NCBI GenBank assembly: GCA_021014325.1
Contig: CM037459.1
Coordinates: forward strand, 1,941,001 to 2,005,000
Direction of reading: 5' to 3'
Source of the DNA: Plazaster borealis
Taxonomy: Eukaryota > Echinodermata > Asteroidea > Forcipulatida > Labidiasteridae
DNA: 64,000 nt
A model generated the notes under the pieces. That model was not told the DNA's origin. It saw only the letters and a list, made by a program, of their open reading frames with translations, and ran no database searches. Shown piece by piece: positions 34,501 through 39,941 of the stretch (position 1 is the stretch's first letter; each line of letters begins with the position of its first letter). A program made the position numbers and the translations under genes.

Positions 34501-37273
34501 AACAGCCGGCCAAGAAGGCACCTACACCTAAGCAGCCAGTCAAGGCCAGTCTATCAGCTGGAGAGACAACCCTTAGAGGTGATCTAAGGTCAGCTAAGCT
34601 ATCACCAATGTCCACTAGAAGGAGATCGTCTAGTGAGTGTATGACCTCAACTGACCTCTCACTCAAAGGTCAAATCAATGGGTAAGTACACACACGTTGT
34701 GACCACCATTTAGAAGTGTTGTGTGCTCGTTTATAAAACTGTCTTGGGGACTATGAAACAATAATTATAATTATACTTGGTGCTTATCAAATTAACTACT
34801 TGTCTCGCCTTCAACATATTGCCGCTAGAATTGTAACCCAGTCCAACACTAGAGCGCACATCACACCGATCCTGAAAGATCTACATTGGTTACCCATTAA
34901 GGACAGAATCGTCTTTAAGATCCTTGTGTATGTCTATCGCTCATCAAATGGCACTTTACCACCATATCTCTCAGAAGGTCTCCAACCCTATCTGTCCTAC
35001 CGCGAGTCTATGAAATTAATAGCAAACATCTTTTAAGGAAACCCTGCACCAAAACATCATGGGGTGAAAGATCGTTTCTGCTGCCCCTTCATTGTGGAAC
35101 AATTTACCAGATCATATTAACTTTCTCCATCACTGACTTTGTTAAAAACTTCCATCAAGACTCGCCTAATGAGGACTGCATAAACATTCCCCTCTATTGA
35201 TGTGTCGCTGGGACATGAGCATCTTAAGGTGGATACGGCGCATTATAATTGCCCAATATTATTATTATTATATTGTAGACATATCCTGGTAGGTAGGTCA
35301 AGGCACTTTAAAAATTTATTATCCCTGTTCATCAGGCATACGTAGACTATTCCTCAAACTGTGTCTACTCTAAATAAGTGCTATTAAGGGGTTAATCAAA
35401 CACAATACTCAGCCCTCTCAGGTTCCCATTACACCCCTGGGTTAAGAGAACAACAAAATTTATAAACAAGACACATTTCATTTGTTACCAGAGGGCGTGC
35501 CATGACCCTACCCCGCTGCAGACCCATCGAGGAATTCAAAGACTTCCACAGCAACAACACCGGCAGCGTGCCCTCTAGTGTCCGCAGCTCCAGGGAGTTC
35601 TTACCGCCACCCAGTAAGGACTGCAAGGTTGGACCTATCTCTGTGCCGTACCTCAGCCCACTGGTGCTGCGTAAGGAGGTAGAGAATGTGATTGAGAATG
35701 AAGGGGAGGCTTGTCTACGAGCACCGAGCTTTGTAGTGCAACATCCTATTATCTTTTGGAACTTGGTGAGTTGCTTTAATAATCAAAGATATCGGCTTTT
35801 AAAGCACATGTGTCACATTGGTAATTATCACAAGACCAGATCCAATTTCGAAGAGCTGCTTAAGCAGAAAATATTGCTTAACAATTTTCTGCTTAGCAGA
35901 AATGAGCAGGATACCAGTCACAAATTGTACACGTGACATGGTAGTTTGGCGCGTAACCATAGTCTGGTAAGCATAATTTTGTTGTGCTTAGCTACATTTT
36001 GTGCTTAAGCAACTCTATGAAATTGGGCCCAGTATCCACACTTGATGTGACCCAACATATACATGAAATAACAAACCTGTGAATGTTTAAGCTCAATCGG
36101 TCATTGGAGTCACTAGAAAAAAAGTGGGTACAAAACCTTAAATGTTTTCACAGTTTACAAACATTGAGTTTTGGACTTGCAAGATCAAACCAATTGTTTC
36201 ACTCATTTCTCAAAAACTATTGCATTTCAAGCAAAGATATTTCAAAGGGAGTTTCCCACCATGACCATCTGTATACCATGTAAGTTATGTAAATATGTGA
36301 ACATTTATATTTTTACTCTTACCAATGTTATGCACACCCTTTAAAACCAAGTGTCAAGAGTTTGGCCTTAGCAATTACTGAAACTGTTGTGTACTGCAGG
36401 CCTTGCCCTTAAGCCTTTTGTAAAGTAACCCATCAGGCTAGTGAACTGCATTTTACTTGCCCCCAAGAAGTTCTAGTAGCCCAGATTTTGAACATGTACT
36501 GTCATAAATGTATCTTTTTGATTTGTTAATGGTTGCGATCATAACCAGTTTACCTGTGAAATGAAGTAACATACACACACTAAAAAATATATTAACACAA
36601 GTTTGAAATTAATTATTCACATCAGAAAAGGAAGAAATGTTAGCATTTTAAACAAGTAGGTTACAGCGGACTTTTAGTTGCCCACAGGGCAAGTTGAGAA
36701 GAGGTGTTTACTAAGCCCATAGCAGTTTTTACAAGACATTGTACGCCGGGCTAGTGTTAAGGGTGAGACCGGGTCCAATTTTATGTCCCTGCTTACCGCA
36801 GAATTCTGCACTTACAGAGCCTTGTAAAGCACATGATTCTACGAACTGTCAGTGCAGAATTCCGCATTAAGCTGAGCCATGAAATTAGGCCCTGTACAGG
36901 TAGTAATTTAGTTACAAGAACAATCGCTACTATCATCGGATCCATGACCTGAGTTATAAGATGCGTTATAAGGTGTGTTACTCAAGAACACTAGTGCCTT
37001 GACCGGGATCCCACCCACACCCTGATAACTAGCAAACAGAACAAGTGTCGGACTAGCTTGACTGCTAGGCTATGACACACTTGTCTGATACATTTATTTG
37101 TTAAGAATGATCTGTCAACTTTTATTAGATGACCAGAAGAACAAACAGTGGTCAATTTATTTTTGATTATTTTGTTTTGTGTTATTAAGGTATGGTACTT
37201 CCAGAGACTTAACTTCCCTAACTACCTTCAAGGGGTGCTACTGGCAGCTTACAGTGAGAACAGAGAAAATGGC
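4500..37273 (+). CDS. DENND4: DENND4-family Rab GEF, internal 20 exons (5' and 3' ends missing)
   Basis: Twenty exons join with consistent phases into about 1513 codons without a stop: 4500-4566, 10168-10368, 13103-13278, 15715-15757, 16028-16168, 16825-16966, 17438-17583, 20055-20173, 21307-21516, 21786-21930, 23092-23220, 24195-24468, 26083-26319, 27748-27957, 29359-30660, 31070-31244, 32763-33016, 34471-34681, 35492-35765, 37190-37273. The order is end of uDENN, cDENN, dDENN, a PPR motif, a long acidic Ser/Thr-rich region, a CxxC block and a conserved C-terminal stretch, which is the DENND4A/B/C (Drosophila Crag) layout. Family members are known as exchange factors for Rab10 in exocytic and basolateral traffic; that role here is by homology. 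The MABP domain and most of uDENN are not in the window. The extreme C-terminus is not found between 37274 and 44750 outside the N gap. Whether the organism has one or several DENND4 genes cannot be told. Confidence 0.93.
4708..5022 (+). repeat. Three tandem copies of a 106-bp unit
   Basis: ACTGCACTTTGAGAA begins at 4708, 4814 and 4920, an exact 106-bp period. Each unit has TAGCTGTTTTTACGAGACAA and TTGAA..GGGTTTCCTGCA. It begins 142 bp after a DENND4 exon. Confidence 0.85.
5321..6064 (+). repeat. Minisatellite, 37-bp unit, about 20 copies
   Basis: The unit includes GAGCTATTCCACTGTTACTC and a self-complementary GTTACTC...GAGTAAC block. A variant unit (AGTAACTATA, then TTTCTCAGT) recurs at 5441, 5700 and 5885, spacings of 7 and 5 exact units, so parts of the array were duplicated in blocks. 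Confidence 0.92.
6512..6600 (-). mobile_element. tRNA-Asn-like SINE, minus-strand fragment
   Basis: On the minus strand: AGGGCTAAATAGCTCATTGG head and AGGTTCAAATCCCGCTTTAA, then GTTCTTTGTTCACCCC. Members of the family at 12934 and 15146. Confidence 0.7.
7259..8325. repeat. Complex repeat with GGCGAGCTGC ends and CCGT tracts
   Basis: GGCGAGCTGCTTTAGCAGAA occurs at 7259 and 7636; each is followed by a TCCG/TCTG tract. GCATTGAGACTTTT and the following TTAAAGTTTTTGCCT recur near 7345, 7525, 7733 and 7920. The right end GGCAGCTCGCCTTGGCAGCT is partly inverted to the start. It looks like an internally duplicated DNA element. Confidence 0.65.
8326..9328. other. Intronic sequence, nothing identified
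   Basis: AT-rich DENND4 intron between the GGCGAGCTGC repeat and the 95-bp hairpin. No supported feature. Confidence 0.4.
9329..9570. mobile_element. Hairpin MITE with perfect 95-bp arms, GGGCCCAATTTCAT family
   Basis: The left arm 9329-9423 and right arm 9476-9570 are exact reverse complements over 95 bp, with a 52-bp loop. The ends are GGGCCCAATTTCATAGAGCT and its complement. Confidence 0.9.
10168..10368 (+). CDS. DENND4: DENND4 exon: start of cDENN
   Basis: 201 nt, phase 0 on both sides. It encodes [17 protein letters not shown] followed by a hydrophobic cDENN core including [20 protein letters not shown]. The 5.6-kb intron before it holds a 37-bp minisatellite and several MITEs. Confidence 0.93.
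10545..10695. mobile_element. Hairpin MITE, GATTTCACAAAG family
   Basis: Inverted ends GCAGATTTCACAAAGCACTA and TAGCTCTTTGTGAAATCAAG with AAGAT...ATCTTA arms. A second copy is at 22408-22560. Confidence 0.65.
11036..11432. mobile_element. MITE, TTTGGTAAT terminal-repeat family, full length
   Basis: About 395 bp with inverted ends TAAAGGGTCTGTATAGGTTT and CCAAACGTATACAATCCCTT. A central inverted repeat around 11203-11242 (TGAGAAGTGTTACCG / AGTAACGTTTCTCA) is kept in other copies (25683, 31410, 43547). Confidence 0.85.
11757..11880. mobile_element. GC-rich hairpin MITE, copy
   Basis: AAAGTAAGGCTGTTTCTGAA start and GACAATTTGGGCACGGCTTT end, with CCCCATAGCAACAGCCGCAG inside; same family as 14570-14700. 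Confidence 0.6.
12035..12179. mobile_element. 145-bp hairpin MITE (ATAGACCGTGCAAG ends)
   Basis: Inverted ends ATAGACCGTGCAAGTTTCGC and its near-complement GCGAGACTTGCACGGTCTAT. A diverged second copy is at 28031-28166. Confidence 0.75.
12515..12785 (+). mobile_element. SINE family A, 5'-truncated variant
   Basis: Begins at TTTTGGCACTTGTGTCCTTG and carries the family body (CTTCGGATGGGACATTAAG, AACCCCGGTGTTTCT). Ends CTTGGTTTCATTACCAGAAA followed by ATA-rich sequence, the tail shared with the copies at 53012, 60009 and 62208. Confidence 0.75.
12934..13055 (+). mobile_element. Second SINE family (tRNA-Asn-like head)
   Basis: GGGCTAGATAGCTCAGTTGG (A box) and GGTTCAAATCCCGCTC (B box) flank a CACGTTAAACCG segment resembling a tRNA-Asn anticodon arm. 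A pyrimidine-rich body TTTCTTTGTTCAACCCC and an AAT repeat follow. The 3' acceptor strand pairs poorly and copies exist elsewhere, so it is a SINE and not a functional tRNA gene. Confidence 0.75.
13103..13278 (+). CDS. DENND4: DENND4 exon: cDENN core
   Basis: 176 nt starting [20 protein letters not shown] and containing [16 protein letters not shown], among the most conserved blocks of cDENN. The donor is CTGCA|GTAAGT. Confidence 0.95.
13805..13933. mobile_element. Hairpin repeat with GGGACGCTAGGTGGCAGCAG arms
   Basis: Inverted arms GGGACGCTAGGTGGCAGCAG and CTGCTGCCAGCTAGCGTCCC around a 60-bp centre. A partial copy is at 60348-60458 in a NOL6 intron. Confidence 0.7.
14055..14249 (+). repeat. 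Dispersed ~190-bp repeat, copy 2
   Basis: Same family as 1117-1318, beginning AGAGCTGCCAACTCTCCCTG and ending at GCAAATGTTGGCAG. Confidence 0.75.
14252..14382. mobile_element. Hairpin MITE, GGCCCAATTTCATGGC variant
   Basis: GGCCCAATTTCATGGCTCTG start with internal AGAATTCTGCGCTTAC-type arms repeated inverted. The right end is degraded. Confidence 0.6.
14570..14700. mobile_element. GC-rich hairpin MITE (GGCCGTGTC...GCGGCTG family)
   Basis: AGGCCGTGTCAGAATTGGCG and CAGCGGCTAATTCAAACACA are inverted ends around GCTGTTGCTATGGG. Related copies: 11757-11880, 25118-25290, 61937-62062. Confidence 0.7.
15146..15252 (+). mobile_element. tRNA-Asn-like SINE, copy 2
   Basis: GGGCTAGATAGCTCAGTTGG head, GGTTCAAACCCCGCTC B box, then TTTTTCTTTATTCAACC. 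The sequence just upstream (ACCACCAACATA) matches that upstream of the copy at 12934, so the repeat extends 5' of the tRNA part. Confidence 0.75.
15715..15757 (+). CDS. DENND4: DENND4 exon: 43-nt small exon after cDENN
   Basis: Small exon giving [14 protein letters not shown] after completing a split Gln codon. The motif matches the D-E-K/R...W-x-x-LPKKP segment that links cDENN to dDENN in the family. It restores phase exactly between its neighbours. Confidence 0.88.
16028..16168 (+). CDS. DENND4: DENND4 exon: cDENN-dDENN linker
   Basis: 141 nt, phase 0/0, encoding [19 protein letters not shown] and an acidic linker ending [10 protein letters not shown]. Confidence 0.9.
16360..16575. mobile_element. 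~215-bp hairpin MITE (CCAAAGATTATAGA ends)
   Basis: Ends CCAAAGATTATAGAGCGCCA and CAAGTTCTATAATCTTTGG; inner arms GCGCCATTTCAGCAAGCAAA and TTGCTTGCTGAAATGGCG. Confidence 0.7.
16825..16966 (+). CDS. DENND4: DENND4 exon: dDENN start
   Basis: 142 nt encoding [20 protein letters not shown] and then NLLPITQQP. This is the helix that opens dDENN in DENND4 proteins. Confidence 0.93.
17202..17390 (+). repeat. Dispersed ~190-bp repeat, copy 3
   Basis: Same family as 1117-1318; begins AGAGCTGCCAACTCACCCTG and ends just 48 bp before the dDENN-core exon at 17438. Confidence 0.75.
17438..17583 (+). CDS. DENND4: DENND4 exon: dDENN core
   Basis: 146 nt encoding [19 protein letters not shown] and [10 protein letters not shown], the diagnostic dDENN segment. 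The acceptor is ATGCAG and the donor is AAG|GTAGGT. Confidence 0.95.
17741..18721. other. Intronic sequence, nothing identified
   Basis: DENND4 intron. A 65-codon frame (17743-17940) shows no family resemblance and no splice support. A short hairpin with TTTCGACC / GGTCGAAA lies just before (17665-17705). Confidence 0.4.
18722..19165. repeat. Composite repeat with duplicated CCGATGTGTATTAAGCACTG units and a tRNA-like segment
   Basis: Two copies of a unit with CCGATGTGTATTAAGCACTG, then a TTTATCCCCGATG-type end, lie at about 18750-18850 and 19060-19155. Between them a minus-strand tRNA-like block includes GGGATTCAAACCCACAACC (reverse of a B box). It may be a SINE inserted in, or sharing ends with, this repeat. 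A related fragment is at 28390-28445. Confidence 0.55.
20055..20173 (+). CDS. DENND4: DENND4 exon: end of dDENN
   Basis: 119 nt encoding [10 protein letters not shown] and [20 protein letters not shown]. The SEHTVF block is conserved in DENND4. The intron before it (2.5 kb) contains a tRNA-like SINE fragment and hairpin repeats. Confidence 0.92.
20271..20652 (+). mobile_element. SINE family A, divergent copy with A-rich tail
   Basis: The head carries GAGGCCGAGCGGTCTAG and the B box GGTTCAAATCC, then CACTTGTGCCCTTGAGCAAG. The body then differs from other copies and ends in an A-rich tail at about 20625-20655. It lies 98 bp after a DENND4 exon. Confidence 0.75.
21307..21516 (+). CDS. DENND4: DENND4 exon: post-DENN basic region
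   Basis: 210 nt encoding [15 protein letters not shown], a Ser/Arg-rich stretch, and [20 protein letters not shown] just before the PPR-like region. It matches the family's TKQEIK...AKK segment in position and character. Confidence 0.9.
21786..21930 (+). CDS. DENND4: DENND4 exon: helical region before PPR
   Basis: 145 nt encoding [20 protein letters not shown] and [22 protein letters not shown]. Homologous helices precede the PPR in all DENND4 paralogues. Confidence 0.94.
22408..22560. mobile_element. Hairpin MITE, GATTTCACAAAG family
   Basis: Inverted ends TCGATTTCACAAAGAGCTAA and GTGCTTTGTGGAATCGAGCC, about 150 bp. Confidence 0.65.
22815..22890 (+). mobile_element. tRNA-Asn-like SINE, 5'-truncated fragment
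   Basis: Keeps the B-box half: GGAGGTTGCAGGTTCAAATC, then TTTTTGTCTTTGTTCACCCC. Confidence 0.65.
23092..23220 (+). CDS. DENND4: DENND4 exon: PPR motif
   Basis: 129 nt, exactly 43 codons, phase 0/0. It reads [20 protein letters not shown] then [20 protein letters not shown], a canonical pentatricopeptide repeat, which in animals outside mitochondrial proteins is typical of DENND4. Confidence 0.96.
23537..23671. mobile_element. Hairpin MITE, GGGCCCAATTTCATGGCACT variant
   Basis: Complete 135-bp copy whose two ends are exact complements over about 24 bp (GGGCCCAATTTCATGGCACT...). The arms carry GGAATTCTGCGCTTACG and its complement. Confidence 0.8.
23926..24118. mobile_element. Hairpin MITE, decayed copy
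   Basis: GGCCATTTTCATGCTGTTGT start, internal GCTTAGCAGAAATCGGACAC, and an ending TTAGTTCTATGAGATTGG. A decayed member of the GGGCCCAATTTCAT family. Confidence 0.55.
24195..24468 (+). CDS. DENND4: DENND4 exon: post-PPR helix and disordered start
   Basis: 274 nt beginning [20 protein letters not shown] and [15 protein letters not shown] (conserved), then a low-complexity Ser/Asp/Gly stretch. The donor is ACTG|GTAAGA. Confidence 0.93.
24557..24931. mobile_element. MITE, TTTGGTAAT family, subfamily 2
   Basis: Ends TTAAAGGTATCGTACACGTT and TACCAAACGTGTTCAGTGCC. Differs internally from the 11036 copy (CGACTCCCTCTGAAGTAAC block) but matches 39942-40316 almost throughout. Confidence 0.85.
25118..25290. 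mobile_element. GC-rich hairpin MITE, copy
   Basis: GGCCGTGTCCGTGGCAGCTG start and CCGCAGCCACTAATTCAAAC end. Its Ala/Ser-coding look in some frames comes from GCT/GGC-rich composition. Confidence 0.6.
25399..25630 (+). repeat. Minisatellite, 32-bp unit, about 7 copies
   Basis: The unit GCTGATTGATAAGTTACATG plus GTAACTTACATG contains the inverted pair AAGTTAC / GTAACTT. In a DENND4 intron. Confidence 0.9.
25633..25878. mobile_element. MITE, TTTGGTAAT family, partial copy
   Basis: Starts at ATGGAGCGGTTATGTCCACG, carries CAGTAACGTTTCTCAG and ends GATTACCAAACATACCTTCC. It lacks one end and directly follows a 32-bp minisatellite. Confidence 0.7.
26083..26319 (+). CDS. DENND4: DENND4 exon: acidic disordered region
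   Basis: 237 nt. It encodes [19 protein letters not shown], then a run of Glu/Asp ([13 protein letters not shown]). Not conserved in sequence, but both splice phases fit the neighbours. The donor ATG|GTCAGC is weak, so the 3' edge is less certain than the others. Confidence 0.75.
26410..27747. other. Intronic sequence, nothing firmly identified
   Basis: DENND4 intron. A short stretch near 27133-27165 (AGCCCCTTACAAAGAGTGGC) is found inverted at 39085-39120, indicating a dispersed repeat fragment. Confidence 0.4.
27748..27957 (+). CDS. DENND4: DENND4 exon: Ser/Gly/Thr-rich disordered region
   Basis: 210 nt encoding [20 protein letters not shown] and [20 protein letters not shown]. Phase-compatible with the exons on both sides; little family conservation, as expected of this region. 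Confidence 0.78.
28031..28166. mobile_element. Hairpin MITE (ATAGACTGAGCAAG ends)
   Basis: Inverted ends ATAGACTGAGCAAGTCTC and GAGACTTGCTTAGTCTAT; shares TTTGAATACGCGCGAGACTT with the copy at 12035. A separate hairpin follows directly (GACCCCCTTGCACAACACGG to TTTTGCAAGGGGTC, 28168-28321). Confidence 0.7.
28971..29193. mobile_element. Two adjacent hairpin MITE copies
   Basis: A copy beginning GAGCCCAATTTCATAAAGCA (about 28971-29092) is followed directly by a second variant starting CCCATTTTCATGGCTCTGCT and ending GCCATGAAATTAGACCC (29093-29193). Confidence 0.6.
29359..30660 (+). CDS. DENND4: DENND4 long exon: 434-residue disordered middle
   Basis: 1302 nt, the longest exon in the window. 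It is rich in Ser, Thr, Glu and Asp, with basic patches, many SP/TP/RxxS sites (for example [10 protein letters not shown] and [10 protein letters not shown]) and a tract [20 protein letters not shown] followed by [12 protein letters not shown]. In DENND4 proteins this region is poorly conserved and heavily phosphorylated; that is family knowledge. The frame runs on to 30977 past the donor AAG|GTGAAG, but only the splice to 31070 gives conserved sequence. Confidence 0.9.
31070..31244 (+). CDS. DENND4: DENND4 exon: first half of C-terminal CxxC module
   Basis: 175 nt encoding [20 protein letters not shown] and [15 protein letters not shown]. The C-Y-Q-C pair and MAGWxADDSN block are family hallmarks and suggest one half of a zinc-ribbon-like site. 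Confidence 0.94.
31267..31615. mobile_element. MITE, TTTGGTAAT family
   Basis: AAAGGGATTGTGTACGTTTG start, central palindrome CTGAGAAACGTTACTGTCAG followed by its complement, and CAAAACGTTTACAAACCCTT end. Confidence 0.85.
31612..31905 (+). repeat. Dispersed ~300-bp repeat, copy 2
   Basis: Second copy of the 2148-2452 repeat, with the same ordered blocks. The adjacent SINE at 31920 is on the opposite strand here. Confidence 0.65.
31920..32228 (-). mobile_element. SINE family A, 5'-truncated, minus strand
   Basis: Read on the minus strand it contains GGACGTAAAGCC-type body sequence, GGGTTTGCCCCGGCGTTTC and an ATT-repeat tail after a GCGCATTATAAATGTCC end. It lacks the tRNA head. It abuts a dispersed repeat at 31612-31905. 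Confidence 0.75.
32763..33016 (+). CDS. DENND4: DENND4 exon: second half of CxxC module plus acidic tail
   Basis: 254 nt beginning [20 protein letters not shown]; the CCFC pair likely completes a four-Cys zinc site with the previous exon. An acidic/Ser-rich tail follows ([20 protein letters not shown]). The donor is GAAG|GTATGC. The open frame continues in frame into a 51-bp minisatellite (see findings). Confidence 0.93.
33069..34131 (+). repeat. Minisatellite, 51-bp unit, about 21 copies, with B-box motifs
   Basis: Unit start TCGAGTAGGGTTGGGGTTCG at 33070, 33121 and 33172 fixes a 51-bp period (17 codons). Many units carry GGTTCGAATCC, the Pol III B-box consensus; variants have GGTTCAAATCC, GGTCCGAATCC or GGTTTGAATCC. 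It begins 53 bp after the DENND4 exon ending at 33016. Confidence 0.93.
34471..34681 (+). CDS. DENND4: DENND4 exon: basic/Ser-rich linker
   Basis: 211 nt encoding [20 protein letters not shown] and [20 protein letters not shown]. Phase-compatible on both sides and low in conservation. Confidence 0.82.
34795..35277 (+). mobile_element. LINE 3' end (L2/CR1-like), reverse-transcriptase tail
   Basis: The frame 34800-35036 reads [20 protein letters not shown] and [20 protein letters not shown] then LPPYLSEGL, the typical C-terminal part of an L2/CR1/Jockey-clade reverse transcriptase. Broken coding remains follow (CCCTTCATTGTGGAACAATT) and an ATT-repeat tail. Strongly 5'-truncated, in a DENND4 intron. 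Confidence 0.85.
35492..35765 (+). CDS. DENND4: DENND4 exon: conserved C-terminal block
   Basis: 274 nt ending [20 protein letters not shown] and [12 protein letters not shown], both near-invariant in DENND4. The acceptor is TTACCAG and the donor is TTG|GTGAGT. Confidence 0.95.
35838..36031. mobile_element. Hairpin MITE, GGGCCCAATTTCAT family
   Basis: About 190 bp, beginning GATCCAATTTCGAAGAGCTG and ending GCAACTCTATGAAATTGGGC; starts 73 bp after a DENND4 exon. Confidence 0.75.
36030..36348. mobile_element. MITE, TTTGGTAAT-related subfamily 3, decayed
   Basis: Shares TGTGACCCAACATATACATG and GTTTAAGCTCAATCGGTCAT with 39263-39608, and ends GTTATGCACACCCTTTAA. Confidence 0.55.
36396..36763 (-). 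mobile_element. ~370-bp element with GGGCTTGCCCTTAA-type ends, copy 1
   Basis: Contains GGCCTTGCCCTTAAGCC at one end and GCTAGTGTTAAGGG at the other. Reverse-complement match over its length to 55192-55562. Confidence 0.7.
36774..36893. mobile_element. Hairpin MITE, short variant
   Basis: GGTCCAATTTTATGTCCCTG to GAGCCATGAAATTAGGCCC; about 120 bp with CAGAATTC-containing arms. Confidence 0.65.
37190..37273 (+). CDS. DENND4: DENND4 exon: last visible exon
   Basis: 84 nt, phase 0/0, encoding [20 protein letters not shown] then YSENRENG. It continues the previous exon's IFWNL|VWYF junction exactly. In homologues roughly 100-150 more residues follow; no matching exon is visible before the N gap or up to 44.7 kb. 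Confidence 0.9.
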
Positions 37274-37307
37274 GTAAGTACCTCCCAATGACCTGAGGTA
37301 TTTTCCA

Positions 37308-37428
37308 AACCTCGGATTGGGTTCCAGCTCAGGCTCCGTTATCATCATTTTTAGCAGTGTGCATTTTGCACGGTGGTTCAAACATCAAATGGAGCCTGGA
37401 GCCAGAGCAGTGGTTTGGAAAGAGCCAC
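37308..37428. mobile_element. Hairpin MITE (TTTCCAAACC ends)
   Basis: Inverted blocks TTTTCCAAACCTCGGATTGG / CAGTGGTTTGGAAAGAG and TCAGGCTCCGTT / AATGGAGCCTGGA, starting 35 bp after the last visible DENND4 exon. Confidence 0.6.
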
Positions 37429-37784
37429 TGGAATATTTGTATTAACTCAGTTGGTCAAATGTCTAAGATTGATGTACTTTCGTCTGCTCAGAACTATAAG
37501 GTCATTAGTGCAATTTGTATGGGTTTGATAAAATAGCTTTTGCATATTTTGGAGCTCCTGGTAAATCAAGTTTATTAATCAAGAGTGATCTTCAAAGTGT
37601 TTGTTTGGCAAAAAGAAACATTCATTTTCTAAGTAAAACTCTTTGTTGGTATAATTTTTTTCAAAAGTATATGCATTTTTCATTTAATGACCTTTTCATT
37701 TAATGAAATTACAATTAATAACCTTATAGCACTGAGCCGACGATTTGTCATATTATGTTAACCATAAACTAATAATCCATCAAC

Positions 37785-37922
37785 CTTCAAACGACAGCTC
37801 GAGACTCATCTCTTCAAACGAGCGTTTTAAATCCTGGGCCTTCCTCTTTGCGAACCCTTGAATCGCATTTTTTGTCAGATACTGTGCGCTTTATAAGTGC
37901 TATTTATTGTTGTTATTATTAA
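37785..37922 (+). mobile_element. LINE 3' terminal fragment
   Basis: Retains the end of a LINE frame (AGACTCATCTCTTCAAACGA) and a 3' tail GTGCGCTTTATAAGTGCTAT plus a TTG/TTA repeat, resembling the other LINE and SINE tails in the window. Confidence 0.6.
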
Positions 37923-37984
37923 ATGCAAAATATTTACTTAGCATTTGAATGTCATGCTTAGCAGAAATTGCCTACCAGTCGTAT

Positions 37985-38500
37985 TACTATGTAAACTGCA
38001 CCAATAAAGTATCTAATAACTTACAAATGGTCAGATATATCGGAACCTGAAATAGTATGCAAAAAAATAATTAATTAATCCGATGCACAGTTATCTTCTG
38101 CGCAGTTTGATACCTCTTTTGTTGCGCTACGATGTTGTTTGGCGGATTTATGGGTATTTGAGTGGCTTAAGGTCGAATTTCAAAAGTTGCAAAAGCCCCT
38201 ACTCAAGCAAGAGCGTTCTACTGTGACGAATAAGATCAGCATTATTTTTGCCCGCCTTTTATTCCCTTCTGGAATTGGGGTGAATAGGGGCTTTTGCAAC
38301 TTTTGAAATTTGACCTTAAGCCACTCAAGTGCCCATAAATCCGCCAAACAACATCGCAGCGCAACAAAAGAGGTGTCAAAATCCGCAGAAGATAACTGTG
38401 AATCGAATTATTTAATTATTTTTTTGCATACTATTTCAGGTTCCGATAAATCTGACCATTTGTAAGTGTTTAGATACTTTATTGGCGCAGTTTAGTTCGT
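37985..38500. mobile_element. Long hairpin element truncated by the assembly gap
   Basis: The left arm from about 37995 (GCACCAATAAAGTATCTAAT) to about 38207 is the reverse complement of the right arm from about 38285 to 38497 (AGATACTTTATTGGCGCAGT). The loop holds about 75 bp. N begins 3 bp after the right arm. Confidence 0.85.
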
Positions 38501-39000
38501 NNNNNNNNNNNNNNNNNNNNNNNNNNNNNNNNNNNNNNNNNNNNNNNNNNNNNNNNNNNNNNNNNNNNNNNNNNNNNNNNNNNNNNNNNNNNNNNNNNNN
38601 NNNNNNNNNNNNNNNNNNNNNNNNNNNNNNNNNNNNNNNNNNNNNNNNNNNNNNNNNNNNNNNNNNNNNNNNNNNNNNNNNNNNNNNNNNNNNNNNNNNN
38701 NNNNNNNNNNNNNNNNNNNNNNNNNNNNNNNNNNNNNNNNNNNNNNNNNNNNNNNNNNNNNNNNNNNNNNNNNNNNNNNNNNNNNNNNNNNNNNNNNNNN
38801 NNNNNNNNNNNNNNNNNNNNNNNNNNNNNNNNNNNNNNNNNNNNNNNNNNNNNNNNNNNNNNNNNNNNNNNNNNNNNNNNNNNNNNNNNNNNNNNNNNNN
38901 NNNNNNNNNNNNNNNNNNNNNNNNNNNNNNNNNNNNNNNNNNNNNNNNNNNNNNNNNNNNNNNNNNNNNNNNNNNNNNNNNNNNNNNNNNNNNNNNNNNN
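38501..39000. other. Assembly gap, exactly 500 N
   Basis: A run of 500 N, a round number that suggests a placeholder of unknown true length. It starts immediately after the right arm of a hairpin repeat and falls where the last DENND4 exons are expected. Confidence 0.99.
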
Positions 39001-39262
39001 TTGTATTTTTCTTTAGATTAATTTAAATTTGATTGATTGCAATTATGTTGCTTTACAAAAAAGCTTTCAATGCAAGTGCGCCCTACAAACAAGGCTAAAA
39101 GCCACTCTTGGTAAGGGGCTACAAGAAAGAAAAAAATCTAACATGAAAGTAACTCGAAAGCTGGAGGTATAGGAATTGAGAAAAGTATGAAAGAAACAAA
39201 ACGATTTGTGAAAAGACACTAAATAATTATTTTGCCAATAATTGATTTTGATTTTTGTTAAA

Positions 39263-39608
39263 GGTATTGTACACTGTTGGTAACAGCTCAAAATCAGTGT
39301 CCACATTTTGTGTGATTCAACATATGCATGAACAAACAAACCTGTGAAAGTCTGAGCTCAATAAAATAATTGGTCATCGAGGTCACGAGAAAATAGTGAA
39401 AAGAGACCTTATGTGTTTTCTGTTTTTTCAAAATATCGCGCGTGATAAAAACTTGTTTTACTCATTTCTCAGAAACGATAGCATTTTAGGTAGAAATATT
39501 TTAAGGAACCCTTTCTACCATCACTTACTTTAAATTATGTAAGTTGTGTGTGAATCTGTGAACATTTGTGTTTTTCGATCTTACCAATAGTGTACAGGGC
39601 CTTTAAGT
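39263..39608. mobile_element. MITE, TTTGGTAAT-related subfamily 3
   Basis: Ends AAAGGTATTGTACACTGTTG and CCAATAGTGTACAGGGCCTT are inverted; the interior includes GATTCAACATATGCATGAAC and CTGAGCTCAATAAAATAATT. Confidence 0.75.
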
Positions 39609-39763
39609 TAAAAATGTGTCGAAAAAGAGTTTATTTTATGAATTATTTATTGAAGTGCAGTTGGTATTTATTACAGCTTGAAAAGCATGAAGTATACTTG
39701 TTTACCAGAATATTTTGTTTAAATGTGTACATAATCAGAGTTTAACTACTAAGTTACATTTTA

Positions 39764-39769
39764 AATAAA
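39764..39769 (+). promoter_or_regulatory. Candidate poly(A) signal AATAAA (possible DENND4 3' UTR)
   Basis: An AATAAA lies in AT-rich, repeat-poor sequence 764 bp after the gap and is followed by a GT-containing stretch. It would suit the end of the DENND4 transcript if its last exons lie in the gap. AATAAA is common by chance, so this is weak. Confidence 0.25.
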
Positions 39770-39941
39770 GAAGGTCCAATAATTTGCACTTGCATGTTAA
39801 GACGGTTTTGGAACATTGTTTTTATTGTTGAATAGATGCAAAAATTATGAATTTATTAAAAACCGAATAGTTAGAAAATCTAGGTCACCAATGCAAGGAA
39901 ATCAACGGCCAGTAAAACCTACCGGACTCAATAATAGTGTT

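Noticed and set aside
38482..39021. A 179-codon open frame
   Set aside because: Almost all of it is the N gap.
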